DNA from: an uncultured Clostridium sp. | GTDB taxonomy: Bacteria; Bacillota; Clostridia; Clostridiales; Clostridiaceae | Reading direction: 5' to 3' | Assembly (NCBI GenBank): GCA_900539375.1 | Contig: UQBY01000032.1 | Span: 1-24,771, forward strand | DNA length: 24,771 bases | Shown here: positions 15,914 to 24,139 of the stretch, piece by piece | Layout: each line of letters begins with the position of its first letter | How positions within the stretch are numbered: position 1 is the stretch's first letter | Notes under the pieces: generated by a model | Told to the model about the DNA's origin: nothing | What the model saw: the letters and a program-made list of their open reading frames with translations, nothing else | The model's database searches: none | Program-made: the position numbers and the translations under genes

Positions 15914-16037
15914 ATCCAAAACCTCCTTAAAGATGAAGTAAACTTTTCTTATAATTATATAATAATTAGTATGCTCAAGTTTTCCTTCACTCATTATTAG
16001 TTTCTTTTAAGGCAATGCTCACATAGCCTTTATTTTA

Positions 16038-16049
16038 GTTACCTACATT
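16038..16049 (-). promoter_or_regulatory. Degenerate leader motif (F)
   Basis: TTTTAGTTACCTACATT resembles the motif of the other leaders and lies between the exonuclease stop and the AAA_14 start. On the minus strand it is followed by a small GGC...GCC hairpin (16027-16011). Confidence 0.35.
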
Positions 16050-16053
16050 TTTT

Positions 16054-16620
16054 CTACATATTTATTAATCTTTTAAATGCTTCAAATTCTAACTCACAAT
16101 CTACTAATGCAGAATGCCTTGTTTCAGGAATACATATATCTAAACTTTTTAGTATAGTATCAAGGTCTTGTTTTTCTAAAACAATTTTTCCCTCAATGTT
16201 TCGTATTAATGATAATTGCATAAGATCCAAACTTTTATAATCTATTAATGAACGATATTCTTTTATCTTCCATTCTTTAATAAAAAAATTTTCTAAGAAA
16301 TTTCTATCAAATATTACATTTTGACCTAATACTATAAATTTATCATCAGATTTATTTTTTTCTAGAAACTGTATAATTTCCTCTGCAGCTTGTTTACTTT
16401 CTATCGCATCTTCATCATGCTCTAAGATATTAATTTTATTAGTTTTTAGTGCTTTGGGAGAGATGTAATAATCTTTATGTTTTATATTAATCTCTAATTT
16501 ATCAATTATCTTTAAGTTCTCTATTACTAACATTCCTACCGATAATAATTGATGTTTTTCAGGATCTAATCCTGTTGTTTCTACATCAATAAGCACCATT
16601 TTTCTTTTCTTTAATTCCAT
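16054..16620 (-). CDS. DnaQ-like 3'-5' exonuclease (DEDDh)
   Basis: This is a single-domain exonuclease of 188 residues. Motif I is VLIDVETTGLD (Asp12, Glu14), motif II is QNVIFDRNFLE, and motif III is ETRHSALVDCELEFEAF with the catalytic His and Asp. This is the epsilon/RNase T/PolC-exo superfamily; such stand-alone proteins proofread DNA polymerase III or trim nucleic-acid ends. Two ATGs exist: 16629 abuts the ribosome binding site AGGAAGGA, while 16620 is 9 nt after it, so 16620 is preferred. It is the second DNA polymerase III-related gene in the window after dnaX. A terminator-like leader hairpin (16662-16690) precedes it. Confidence 0.88.
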   Translation of the reverse strand: MELKKRKMVLIDVETTGLDPEKHQLLSVGMLVIENLKIIDKLEINIKHKDYYISPKALKTNKINILEHDEDAIESKQAAEEIIQFLEKNKSDDKFIVLGQNVIFDRNFLENFFIKEWKIKEYRSLIDYKSLDLMQLSLIRNIEGKIVLEKQDLDTILKSLDICIPETRHSALVDCELEFEAFKRLINM

Positions 16621-16651
16621 GTTTATCATTCCTTCCTAACTTTTATAGTTA

Positions 16652-16712
16652 TTAATAAAAATATCTCTAGTAGCATAGCCCCTAGAGATACATTATTTTT
16701 GTTACTTACTAT
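16652..16712 (-). promoter_or_regulatory. Terminator-like leader (repeated leader element C)
   Basis: A perfect 9-bp stem, TATCTCTAG (16662-16670) with CTAGAGATA (16682-16690), is followed on the minus strand by a T-rich tail. GTTACTTACTAT (16701-16712, read on the plus strand) sits on its promoter-proximal side. It precedes the exonuclease gene by about 35 nt. It has the same stem core as leaders A and D. Confidence 0.6.
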
Positions 16713-16849
16713 CATACAAAAAATATATGACCTAACCTATCTTTTTATATTATTATAATGATATGCTATCATATTAATAAATAAGAATCAATATAAATTT
16801 TTAGCAAATATTCACAAGTCTAGATATATAATTATCTAATAATATTGTC

Positions 16850-17407
16850 TTATATATCCTCTACTTCAGCATTATCATTTGAGTCTATAACTATATCCAT
16901 AATTACATCTTGAACTGGATACCATTTATTATTACATTTAACCATAGTAAGCCTATTCTCATCTGTTTTTGATTTGTTATTACCTGATATATTATATGTG
17001 TAAACTACACTATATATCTTTTCTACTTCACTTTCTTTTAAGCCTGTAATTTCATATATTTTATTTATAGCACTTTTATTTTTAGCTTTTTTCAAAAAAT
17101 CTTCTTCTTTTTTTATACTAAATGTTATTTTGAAATTTTCTCCATAAATATTTTCTAATTTGTTCATTGCTTCTTTTGTAGCTTCTTTTAATATTTGAAC
17201 TTCTTCAGCATCAAAAGCTAAATAAGTTTTTTCCATATATGAATAATAACCATCTAAATTTTCCTCTTCAATTGCATAAAAAATATTTTTAATTACTTCT
17301 TCATAAGCATGATCACTTTTATCGTTTTTTATTTTAAATCCAAATACCATTGCTAATACTATAACTAGTAATGCAATTATCATTATAACACCTGTTTTCT
17401 TTTTCAT
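16850..17407 (-). CDS. Membrane-anchored extracytoplasmic protein
   Basis: This is a 185-residue protein with an N-terminal membrane anchor (MKKKTG, then hydrophobic 7-26) and a soluble domain of alpha then beta type that should lie outside the membrane (pattern EEENLDGYYSYMEKTYL, later VVYTYNISGN and NKWYPVQD). The layout resembles DUF4878/NTF2-like lipoproteins, but no lipobox Cys is present. ATG follows ATGGAGAAGAAAA. It is the last gene of a four-gene operon, 20 nt after the signal peptidase. Its precise role is unknown; a secretion or surface-complex component is the natural guess. Confidence 0.65.
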   Translation of the reverse strand: MKKKTGVIMIIALLVIVLAMVFGFKIKNDKSDHAYEEVIKNIFYAIEEENLDGYYSYMEKTYLAFDAEEVQILKEATKEAMNKLENIYGENFKITFSIKKEEDFLKKAKNKSAINKIYEITGLKESEVEKIYSVVYTYNISGNNKSKTDENRLTMVKCNNKWYPVQDVIMDIVIDSNDNAEVEDI

Positions 17408-17427
17408 TTTTCTTCTCCATATTCTAT

Positions 17428-17937
17428 TTAATATATTTTCCTAATTCTCTTAATAGGATAAATAATATACTTTGCTTCACCTAATATATCTTTAATTGGT
17501 ACAAATCTTTCATCCCAATATCTAGCATCAAAAGATTTAGCTCTATTATCACCTAAAAAGAAAACACTTTCTTTTGGTACAATAACATCTAATATTATAT
17601 CATCAGAACTTTTAGATGAAACATAATTTTCCTTTAGTTTATTACCATTTACTTCTATGCTAGTATTAGTTATTACAACATGGTCTCCCTCAATAGCTAT
17701 ACACCTTTTTATCATTAATATGTCTTTTTTAAAAACATATATTTTTCCTGGCTCTATATTAAAGTCTTTACTTACATAAACTCTGTCACCTATCTTTAAT
17801 GTATTTGCCATGCTTTCAGAAGGAATATTTACTAATAGAAAATATTGTTCACTAAAAATTATTATGATTAAAGCTAATATTATTCCTATTATCATCTCTT
17901 TTTTGTATTTAAAGAAATTATTTAATTTAATTAACAT
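17428..17937 (-). CDS. Type I signal peptidase (S26)
   Basis: This is a membrane-bound serine/lysine peptidase of 169 residues that cleaves signal peptides outside the membrane. One N-terminal TM segment (about 14-36) is followed by box B IPSESMANTLKIGD with nucleophile Ser42, box D MIKRCIAIEGD with general base Lys77, and box E FFLGDNRAKSFDARYW. Its size is typical for Gram-positive SipS-type enzymes. ATG follows TTTTAAGGAGATTTT. It is embedded between the TadZ-like ATPase (19 nt) and the anchored protein (20 nt). A dedicated peptidase probably processes the products of this operon, such as the signal-peptide-bearing membrane protein at 21716-22435. Confidence 0.93.
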   Translation of the reverse strand: MLIKLNNFFKYKKEMIIGIILALIIIIFSEQYFLLVNIPSESMANTLKIGDRVYVSKDFNIEPGKIYVFKKDILMIKRCIAIEGDHVVITNTSIEVNGNKLKENYVSSKSSDDIILDVIVPKESVFFLGDNRAKSFDARYWDERFVPIKDILGEAKYIIYPIKRIRKIY

Positions 17938-17956
17938 AAAATCTCCTTAAAAATAA

Positions 17957-20900
17957 CTAAAGTTTTAATTTAGTAAAAAGGCCTTTTCTTTTAATATTTT
18001 TGTCAGACTCTTGCATTGGATATACCCTAAAACTTAACTTTTTAATATCTTCAAATATATCTTTATTAATAGTAACTTTAGCTAATTCATATGAGTTAAT
18101 TAAAATCTCCTGATTAAAAGGGATTGTAACTATACTACAATCACTCACATCAATTAATTTTCTATTTTCATTACTATCCATATGATTATCTATTACTTCT
18201 ATATATGAATTTACAACAGTACTTGTTTTAAATGTTTTTTTAGATTCCATATACTTATTTATTATAAATTGTAACTTTTTAGTGTGATTAATTAACACTC
18301 CTCTCTTTATTAAATTATCAAATTTAGTTGAACACTCTTTAGCATTAAGTAATTCTTGTGATATAACTATGTTTAATTGATCTATTAAATGATATATCAT
18401 GCCTATTTTATCAACATTCATATCTACATCTATCAGTACTATTTCACTATTACTTTTAGCTAAATCTAAAATTCTTAAAATATTTAAATACTCCAAATTC
18501 AAGTATTCTCCTGTTGGTGAAGAGGTATATAAATTACATTTTGAATTTATTTTATAAGGTCTATCTTCTCCATTTAATACATATTGATAAGGTTCCCACC
18601 TAAGATTACTTGAAAAAATATGTTTTTCAAAGAAATCTCTATTGTTACTTAAATCAATTATTGATACTTTTTTCTTACAATTTTCTGATAAAAACTTAGC
18701 TACTAATTCTATTATTGTTGTTGTACCTACATTAGCACTTCCTCCAACAAATGCTACTACTTTTTTATAATCAATTGTAGGTGTAACAGATTTAAATATC
18801 TCTATTTGGCGTTCTACTATCTTCTCAACTGGCACTTCTACAGTTTTTTCAATATATTTAGGGATCTCTTTTACAACCTCAACTTCTTTTATAACTTCTT
18901 TTTCCTTAGATAGTGCCTTATATTTCTCATTCTGAACTTCTAATAAAGCTTCTTGCTTAGTTTTCTCTTCTAATAATCGCTTATTTTCCTCTTCAATATG
19001 TTTCTTTTCTTCAGATAACCTTAATGCTTTAAGCCTTTCTTCCTCAATTAATCTTTCTTTTTCTTCTTGGATTCTTTTTTGTTCTAACTCAAATTGTTTA
19101 ACCTTAGCTTTTTCTTCTTCTAATTTTCTTTTATTTTCTTCTTCAATACGTTGCTTTTCTTCAGATAACCTTAATGCTTTAAGTCTTTCTTCCTCAATTA
19201 ATCTTTCTTTTTCTTCTTGGATTCTTTTTTGTTCTAACTCAAATTGTTTAACCTTAGCTTTTTCTTCTTCTAATTTTCTTTTATTTTCTTCTTCAATACG
19301 TTGCTTTTCTTCAGATAACCTTAATGCTTTAAGTCTTTCTTCCTCAATTAATCTTTCTTTTTCTTCTTGGATTCTTTTTTGTTCTAACTCAAATTGTTTA
19401 ACCTTAGCTTTTTCTTCTTCTAATTTTCTTTTATTTTCTTCTTCAATACGTTGCTTTTCTTCAGATAACCTTAATGCTTTAAGTCTTTCTTCCTCAATTA
19501 ATCTTTCTTTTTCTTCTTGGATTCTTTTTTGTTCTAACTCAAATTGTTTAACCTTAGCTTTTTCTTCTTCTAATTTTCTTTTATTTTCTTCTTCAATACG
19601 TTGCTTTTCTTCAGATAACCTTAATGCTTTAAGTCTTTCTTCCTGGATTCTTTTTTGTTCTAATTCAAATTGTTTAAGCTTAGCTCTTTCTTCTTCTAAC
19701 TTTCTTTTATTTTCTTCCTCAATACGTTGCTTTTCTTCTGCTAACTTCCTTTTATTTTCTTCTTCTATTTGTGCTATTTTAAGTTTTTCCTCTTCAATTA
19801 ATTTAGCATTTTCTTCATGAATCTTTTTCGTTTCTAGAGCAATTGCATTAAACTTCTCTTCTTCTAATTTCTTTTTATATTCATCTGCCCCTAATGATTT
19901 TTTCTTTTCATCATCAAGCATTTTTTTATATTTTTCAATCTCTTTATTATAATTCTCTTCTAAAGATTGTATCTTAGCATTAGTTTCTTTTTGCAATAAT
20001 TTTTTTAATTCAATTTCTTTTTGGGAATATTCATCTTCTAACCTTACTTTTTCTTGAGATAATTCATCTAAATACTTTTTTTCTAATCTATCTTCATGTT
20101 CTTTTATTTTATTTGTAGCAAGAATTTCTAACTCTTGTTTATATTGTTTTAATTTCTTATTTTTCTCCCTATCTAACCTAGACTGCTCTTTTCTTCTTTC
20201 GCTTTCTTGTACTAGTTTCAATGCCTCAGCATTTTTAGAAATTAATTTACTTCTTTCCTCTTCTAATTTTTTTACATTCTCTTCCTCTAATTTTATTTTT
20301 ATAGCCTCTATTTCTTTCTTTTTATCTAATTCTAACTTATTCTTAAAATCACTTAATTTTTCTTCATTTTCAATGTGAATTTTATTTTTTTCTTCTTGTA
20401 ATTTATCTTCTAAATTCTTTTTTAGTTTTTCTTCTTCTTCTTGAAGATTTGAAATATTTAGTTCTTTTTTATCTATAATATTGCTACTTTCATTTTCATA
20501 AACAACTTCTATATCATCATAATTTTCCATAGTAAATATATATTTTTCTTCATCACTATCTATAGTTTCAATAACATCCTCTTTAATATTATCTTCTTCA
20601 TCACTATCTATGGTTTCAATAATATCCTCTTTAATATTATCTTCTTCATCACTATCTATGGTTCCAATAATATCCTCTTTAATATTATCTTTTTCATCAC
20701 TATCTATAGTTTCAATAATATCTTTTTTACCATTATCTTCTTTATCACTATCTATAGTTTCAACAACATCCTCTTTAATATTATCTTCTTCATCACTATC
20801 TATAGTTTCAATAATATTCTCTTCATTACTATCTATGGTTCCAATAGCAACATTTTTTTTAGATTTTTCTATTGTATCTTTATTAATTTTATTTTCAATA

Positions 20901-21691
20901 CCTTCATAAGATTTATTTCTTCTAAATATAGATTCTAAAAATCCCTTCTTTTTTTTATGAGCCTTTTCTTTTGTTTTAATCATACTATTGCTTTTTTCAT
21001 CTTTGACTTCATAGGATTTATCTTTCTTATCTATTTTTTCTATTTTTAAATAATTATATATATCACAATCATTATTATTCATTAAATTAATAACTGAAGA
21101 GGGTAATTGTTCGAATAAATAAATTAACTGCTCTTTTGAGTATGATGCCTTAGCAAGTTGATATAGCTCACATATATTATTTGAATCAGCCTCATAAAAA
21201 ACTCCTAATGAATGATTTAGCATTTCAGGTTCAATAATATAATTATTACTTACATCATCTTCTATCCCATAATACTCTTGTGCTTCTTCTCTATTTCTTG
21301 GTCTTTCTATAAGTTCAGCAACATCTGGTACTCGTAAATCTTTAATAAAAATACAATCGTAATAACCTTTTTTGAATAAAGTTTTTGTTGTCTTTTCTAA
21401 GTTTGGAGTATCGCCTAATACTATTATTATTCTAGTATTAGGTCCTGCTTCTTTTAATAAATCAAGAAATTTTAAATTAAATGGTTCTGTTTCTAATAAT
21501 TCATTTAATACTAATATATCAAATTGTTCATCACTATTCTCATAGAATGCTTGAAGTATTCCTTGATTATAATATTCTTTTTTATAATTAAAACTTTTAC
21601 CATATAACTGTTTATATTTAGCTAAAATACTATTTTCAATTCTAACATCTGAATCTGTTGTTAATGCAAATAAAACTTTTTTTTCTTTCAT
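17957..21691 (-). CDS. TadZ/CpaE-like atypical ParA ATPase with giant coiled coil
   Basis: This is a 1244-residue protein. Residues 1-135 form a receiver-like domain (ILVLNELLETEP, TRIIIVLGDTP) without the usual acidic pocket, as in TadZ/CpaE. Residues 284-384 are 16-residue acidic repeats (IETIDSDEEDNIKED). About 410-960 is an uninterrupted charged coiled coil with five 50-residue repeats. From 977 to the end is a MinD/ParA-type domain with an atypical P-loop GGSANVGTTT (983-992), lacking the signature lysines, and Walker B EIVLIDVD. TadZ proteins mark the polar site of Tad/secretion machines. The fusion to a long coiled coil suggests a scaffold. It is the second gene of a four-gene operon with a signal peptidase. 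ATG is about 16 nt after AGGAGG. Confidence 0.75.
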   Translation of the reverse strand: MKEKKVLFALTTDSDVRIENSILAKYKQLYGKSFNYKKEYYNQGILQAFYENSDEQFDILVLNELLETEPFNLKFLDLLKEAGPNTRIIIVLGDTPNLEKTTKTLFKKGYYDCIFIKDLRVPDVAELIERPRNREEAQEYYGIEDDVSNNYIIEPEMLNHSLGVFYEADSNNICELYQLAKASYSKEQLIYLFEQLPSSVINLMNNNDCDIYNYLKIEKIDKKDKSYEVKDEKSNSMIKTKEKAHKKKKGFLESIFRRNKSYEGIENKINKDTIEKSKKNVAIGTIDSNEENIIETIDSDEEDNIKEDVVETIDSDKEDNGKKDIIETIDSDEKDNIKEDIIGTIDSDEEDNIKEDIIETIDSDEEDNIKEDVIETIDSDEEKYIFTMENYDDIEVVYENESSNIIDKKELNISNLQEEEEKLKKNLEDKLQEEKNKIHIENEEKLSDFKNKLELDKKKEIEAIKIKLEEENVKKLEEERSKLISKNAEALKLVQESERRKEQSRLDREKNKKLKQYKQELEILATNKIKEHEDRLEKKYLDELSQEKVRLEDEYSQKEIELKKLLQKETNAKIQSLEENYNKEIEKYKKMLDDEKKKSLGADEYKKKLEEEKFNAIALETKKIHEENAKLIEEEKLKIAQIEEENKRKLAEEKQRIEEENKRKLEEERAKLKQFELEQKRIQEERLKALRLSEEKQRIEEENKRKLEEEKAKVKQFELEQKRIQEEKERLIEEERLKALRLSEEKQRIEEENKRKLEEEKAKVKQFELEQKRIQEEKERLIEEERLKALRLSEEKQRIEEENKRKLEEEKAKVKQFELEQKRIQEEKERLIEEERLKALRLSEEKQRIEEENKRKLEEEKAKVKQFELEQKRIQEEKERLIEEERLKALRLSEEKKHIEEENKRLLEEKTKQEALLEVQNEKYKALSKEKEVIKEVEVVKEIPKYIEKTVEVPVEKIVERQIEIFKSVTPTIDYKKVVAFVGGSANVGTTTIIELVAKFLSENCKKKVSIIDLSNNRDFFEKHIFSSNLRWEPYQYVLNGEDRPYKINSKCNLYTSSPTGEYLNLEYLNILRILDLAKSNSEIVLIDVDMNVDKIGMIYHLIDQLNIVISQELLNAKECSTKFDNLIKRGVLINHTKKLQFIINKYMESKKTFKTSTVVNSYIEVIDNHMDSNENRKLIDVSDCSIVTIPFNQEILINSYELAKVTINKDIFEDIKKLSFRVYPMQESDKNIKRKGLFTKLKL
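18991..19740 (-). repeat. 150-bp tandem repeats inside the coiled-coil region
   Basis: Units start at 18991, 19141, 19291, 19441 and 19591. The three central units (19141-19590) appear identical base for base, the left one differs at about three positions, and the right one is shortened by eight codons. Each encodes 50 residues of coiled coil (KERLIEEERLKALRLSEEKQ...). The identity at synonymous positions shows recent duplication, so copy number probably varies. Confidence 0.93.
20545..20850 (-). repeat. 48-bp tandem repeats coding acidic 16-mers
   Basis: Units of 48 bp (for example starting at 20551, 20599, 20647, 20695, 20743 and 20791) encode IETIDSDEEDNIKED-type 16-residue repeats, five full and two partial. 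They differ at several sites, so they are older than the 150-bp repeats. The encoded stretch is highly acidic and probably unstructured, linking the receiver-like domain to the coiled coil. Confidence 0.88.
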
Positions 21692-21715
21692 AATTTTTTA
21701 ATTTATTCCTCCTTT

Positions 21716-22435
21716 TTATATTAAAAATGAAATAATTAAAGGTGCTATATTTAAAAATATAAACGAAAGCACTCCTACTTTAACTAAAAAATCTCCTTGT
21801 TTTCTAATTGGGAGATTATTCTTACTAATTATTATTCTAGTTATACCTGCATAAATCATTAGCAAGCCTATAACTATTGAGTTACTCTTAAAAAATTCCA
21901 TTATATTATAAACTACATCAAATAAGGTTATATCTTTAAGATAACTCTTATCTGTATTTAGCCATATTATAATTAGTGGGAGATTGATATAAATAAAAAA
22001 TAGTAAAGAAATATTTTTTAGCATAAGAATAGCTTTTGAACGCTTCTCTATATACCTACTTCCCCATAAAGAAATATATAAAACTATTCCAACTAAAAAT
22101 AGAGAATATATAAGTATAGCTGCAGTTCTTGTTTTAATAGCTATAGTAAATATTCCTTTTTGAAATTTTTTCAATAATTTCCTAGGACTAAATTCTATTT
22201 TTCCATTTGTATCTTTTATATTGTTATTGGCTGTTTCTAATGCAGAATTTAAAACATCTTCTGATAAAGATTCTAAAGGCTCTATTTCATTCATTTCATT
22301 ACTGAGGTCATTTTCTTGTTGTTCTAATGTTTCTCTAAGATGTTCTCTATCATTTGCTAAAACATCAACAAACAATTGTAAAGAAAATAATATTGATATT
22401 AATAATATAATGCAATACTTAATAAAAATTTTCAT
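21716..22435 (-). CDS. Polytopic membrane protein with signal peptide
   Basis: This 239-residue protein has a signal sequence (1-27, cleavage plausible after VLA). An acidic, helical, probably external segment runs to about 85, and four hydrophobic helices lie at about 104-124, 142-159, 186-204 and 218-238. No family is recognised; the pattern recalls membrane subunits of secretion or conjugation systems. ATG is 4 to 5 nt after GAAGAGG. It is the first gene of the operon that continues with the TadZ-like ATPase (24 nt gap), the signal peptidase and the anchored protein. The leader upstream (about 22460-22480) contains a seven-codon frame GTGAAAATTTTC... that mimics this gene's own start; its meaning is unclear. 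Confidence 0.7.
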   Translation of the reverse strand: MKIFIKYCIILLISILFSLQLFVDVLANDREHLRETLEQQENDLSNEMNEIEPLESLSEDVLNSALETANNNIKDTNGKIEFSPRKLLKKFQKGIFTIAIKTRTAAILIYSLFLVGIVLYISLWGSRYIEKRSKAILMLKNISLLFFIYINLPLIIIWLNTDKSYLKDITLFDVVYNIMEFFKSNSIVIGLLMIYAGITRIIISKNNLPIRKQGDFLVKVGVLSFIFLNIAPLIISFLI

Positions 22436-22554
22436 ATATCCTCTTCAATAAGAAATATCATTAAACTCTTACGAAAATTTTCACCACCTTTATACTTTTA
22501 TTTTTCATAATATATTGTATCATATTTATTTGTATTTTAACTATATTTATTTAA

Positions 22555-22595
22555 AAAAGTAAGATAAAAAATATATATATTTTCATCTTACTTTT
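22555..22595 (-). terminator. Intrinsic terminator
   Basis: An 11-bp stem, AAAAGTAAGAT (22555-22565) with ATCTTACTTTT (22585-22595), is followed on the minus strand by a T6 run. It ends the 92-residue gene that stops at 22604 and isolates it from the secretion-like operon downstream. Confidence 0.82.
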
Positions 22596-22603
22596 AGATA
22601 AAT

Positions 22604-22882
22604 CTAATATTTGTACATTAATGTTCCATTCCAAAGACCTATTCCAACCTTCTTACCATTAATATTAATCTTTTTAACCTCTTCTAATTTTAATAAAAAA
22701 TAATTCTTTTCTATTTTATTTAGTCCATTATTTTCTATTGCATCATCAAGAAATGTGTCATAAAAATCTTCTGCCCAATTATCAATATCATCTTCTCTTT
22801 TTTTTAGTTCGGATTCAAAACTTCTTAATGCAGCTTTTACTCCTTTGCCTTTAATTGTAGTTTTTAATAAAAATGTTGACAT
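22604..22882 (-). CDS. Small unknown soluble protein
   Basis: This is a 92-residue protein, helical and charged in the first 60 residues (ESELKKREDDIDNWAEDFYDTFLDD), ending in a short beta region (GKKVGIGLWNGTLMYKY). No family is recognised. ATG follows TTGGAGGTGTCTT. It has its own promoter (22931-22959) and terminator (22555-22595), so it is monocistronic, divergent from the HTH regulator at 23263. That arrangement makes it a possible target of the regulator, but this is inference. Confidence 0.65.
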   Translation of the reverse strand: MSTFLLKTTIKGKGVKAALRSFESELKKREDDIDNWAEDFYDTFLDDAIENNGLNKIEKNYFLLKLEEVKKININGKKVGIGLWNGTLMYKY

Positions 22883-22930
22883 AAGACACCTCCAAGTTAT
22901 ATCTTTAATTTAAGTTTATGTTTTATTCAT

Positions 22931-22959
22931 ATTTTATGATAAAAACATAAATTGGTCAA
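22931..22959 (-). promoter_or_regulatory. Sigma-A promoter of the 92-residue gene
   Basis: On the minus strand the -35 is TTGACC (22959-22954), the spacer is 17 nt, and the -10 is TAAAAT (22936-22931), about 50 nt upstream of the start codon. Confidence 0.72.
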
Positions 22960-23204
22960 GCGTTATTATTTACTCTTAGATTATGATAAAATCTAATTTA
23001 AAAATTTCTTCTTATATGTTACTTATATATATAACATATAATAAGGTCTTGATTTAAAATAAGCTTTGATTAAAATACTCTTGATAAAATGTCTGACTTT
23101 ATAGAAATGATTCTTTGGAGTTTCATATAACTTTAATTCGAATCCTCAACAAGATGTCTTTTGATTGTTTTTACAAAGTTTAAAATTTATCTTCTTTTTT
23201 AAAC

Positions 23205-23233
23205 TAGACAAAACTTAAATACTTTTCTATAAT
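23205..23233 (+). promoter_or_regulatory. Sigma-A promoter of the tandem-HTH gene
   Basis: The -35 is TAGACA (23205-23210), the spacer is 17 nt, and the -10 is TATAAT (23228-23233). The start codon follows at 23263 with AGAGGAG between. Confidence 0.75.
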
Positions 23234-23262
23234 CAGTTTAAGATTAAAAGAGGAGAAAAACC

Positions 23263-23694
23263 ATGTTAAAAAGTTACATTGAAATAGATAATAGATTATC
23301 ACTATTAATAAAAAATGATACTAATATAAAAATATTAGCTGAAAAATTAAATACTTCACAATCTAATTTATACCATAAATTTAGTAGAGGTATTGTTTTT
23401 TATAAAGACTTATATAATATATTAATTTGTATTAATAAATCTTTAACCTTAAAAATTATTAATAAGGAATCTTCAGAAGAGGAATGTCTAGAAACCCCTG
23501 CTCCTGATGAATTAATATGTTTTATTAAAAGAAAATTAACAGATAAAAATTTAACTCAAACAGATTTATCGAAGTATTTAAATTTGTCCAAATCATCATT
23601 ATCTCAAAAATTCTCTAGAGAATCTTTGAGAATTACTGATTTAGAAGCAATATTTAACTTTCTGAAATGTGATATTATGCTTATATTAAAATAG
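23263..23694 (+). CDS. Tandem helix-turn-helix DNA-binding protein
   Basis: This is a 143-residue protein made of two similar Cro/CI-type HTH halves joined by an acidic linker (SSEEECLETPAP). Half 1 (about 20-68) has LAEKLNTSQSNLYHKFSRGIVFYKDLYNIL; half 2 (about 94-142) has LSKYLNLSKSSLSQKFSRESLRITDLEAIF. The shared core KFSR and the spacing show an internal duplication. A single protein with two HTHs could bind a symmetric site as a monomer. ATG follows AAGAGGAGAAAAACC and a good promoter lies upstream. It may regulate the divergent 92-residue gene. No close family is recognised beyond XRE-like HTH. Confidence 0.75.
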   Translation: MLKSYIEIDNRLSLLIKNDTNIKILAEKLNTSQSNLYHKFSRGIVFYKDLYNILICINKSLTLKIINKESSEEECLETPAPDELICFIKRKLTDKNLTQTDLSKYLNLSKSSLSQKFSRESLRITDLEAIFNFLKCDIMLILK

Positions 23695-23766
23695 TCAGCT
23701 TTAAAGATTAAATAATTTTCGAGAAAAAATTCTCCATAAATGTAATAAATATGATATACTTATATT

Positions 23767-23945
23767 ATGAAAAAAATTACAAGAAAACAAAAGAGAGAAA
23801 AAGAGTCAAAAATTAATTTTCTAGCTGAATTTATAAAAATTCAGAAACACTTTTTAGTGATTTCACAAAAAAATTAGGCTTGGTTAAAGAAGTTAGAAAT
23901 ACAAGCTATATTACATATGAGCCGGAAATATTACTGTTAACATAA
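23767..23945 (+). pseudogene. Transposase N-terminal remnant, frameshifted
   Basis: An open frame from ATG 23767 gives MKKITRKQKREKESKINFL and stops at about 23877. Shifting at the T5 run near 23852 gives KKLGLVKEVRNTSYITYEPEILLLT, which reads like the N-terminal region of a DDE transposase (the conserved K-L-x-x-V-x-D/E-x-R-x-x-S-Y-x-T-Y pattern). It then stops at 23945. Sequence to about 24080 has no long frame. It is a decayed insertion sequence; the family is not certain. Confidence 0.5.
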
Positions 23946-24102
23946 ATTTTTTTAAAAGCTATAAATAGCTTTAGTTTATCATTTTTTCAAAAATGAGCGA
24001 AAGATTATTTTCATAATATTCAGATGATTAAAAAGGATTTTGAAAAGTTTTTACTAAGTGTAAATAAATTTAATCTTTAACACTAAAAAATAGTTATTCT
24101 AT
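23946..24102. other. Decayed non-coding stretch
   Basis: Nothing firm is seen here. A short frame at 24026-24082 (MIKKDFEKFLLSVNKFNL) may be a further scrap of the IS remnant. Confidence 0.25.
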
Positions 24103-24132
24103 TTGACAATTATGATTAATAAATATTATAAT
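24103..24132 (+). promoter_or_regulatory. Near-consensus promoter for a small RNA
   Basis: The -35 is TTGACA (24103-24108), the spacer is 18 nt, and the -10 is TATAAT (24127-24132), both hexamers perfect. No plus-strand gene follows, so the product is most likely an RNA starting near 24139-24141. Confidence 0.8.
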
Positions 24133-24139
24133 ATTAATA

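Larger units (their letters stand above)
22883..23262. other. Divergent intergenic region
   Basis: This 380-bp gap holds the two promoters listed separately. It also has three loosely repeated TTGATT(T)AAAAT boxes at 23049-23060, 23066-23076 and 23081-23090, spaced about 16 bp apart. These could be binding sites for the tandem-HTH protein encoded just downstream. No RNA gene could be supported. Confidence 0.35.

Noticed and set aside
18991..19740. Regular 150-bp repeats considered as a CRISPR-like array
   Set aside because: There are no unique spacers; the repeats are contiguous, in frame and encode coiled coil.
20610..20909. Plus-strand frame of 99 codons with Ser/Leu repeats
   Set aside because: It is only the antisense of the 48-bp acidic repeats in the large gene.
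23135..23165. TTCGAATCC resembling a tRNA T-arm near 23137
   Set aside because: No acceptor stem, anticodon arm or D-arm could be placed around it; probably chance, at most a decayed fragment.
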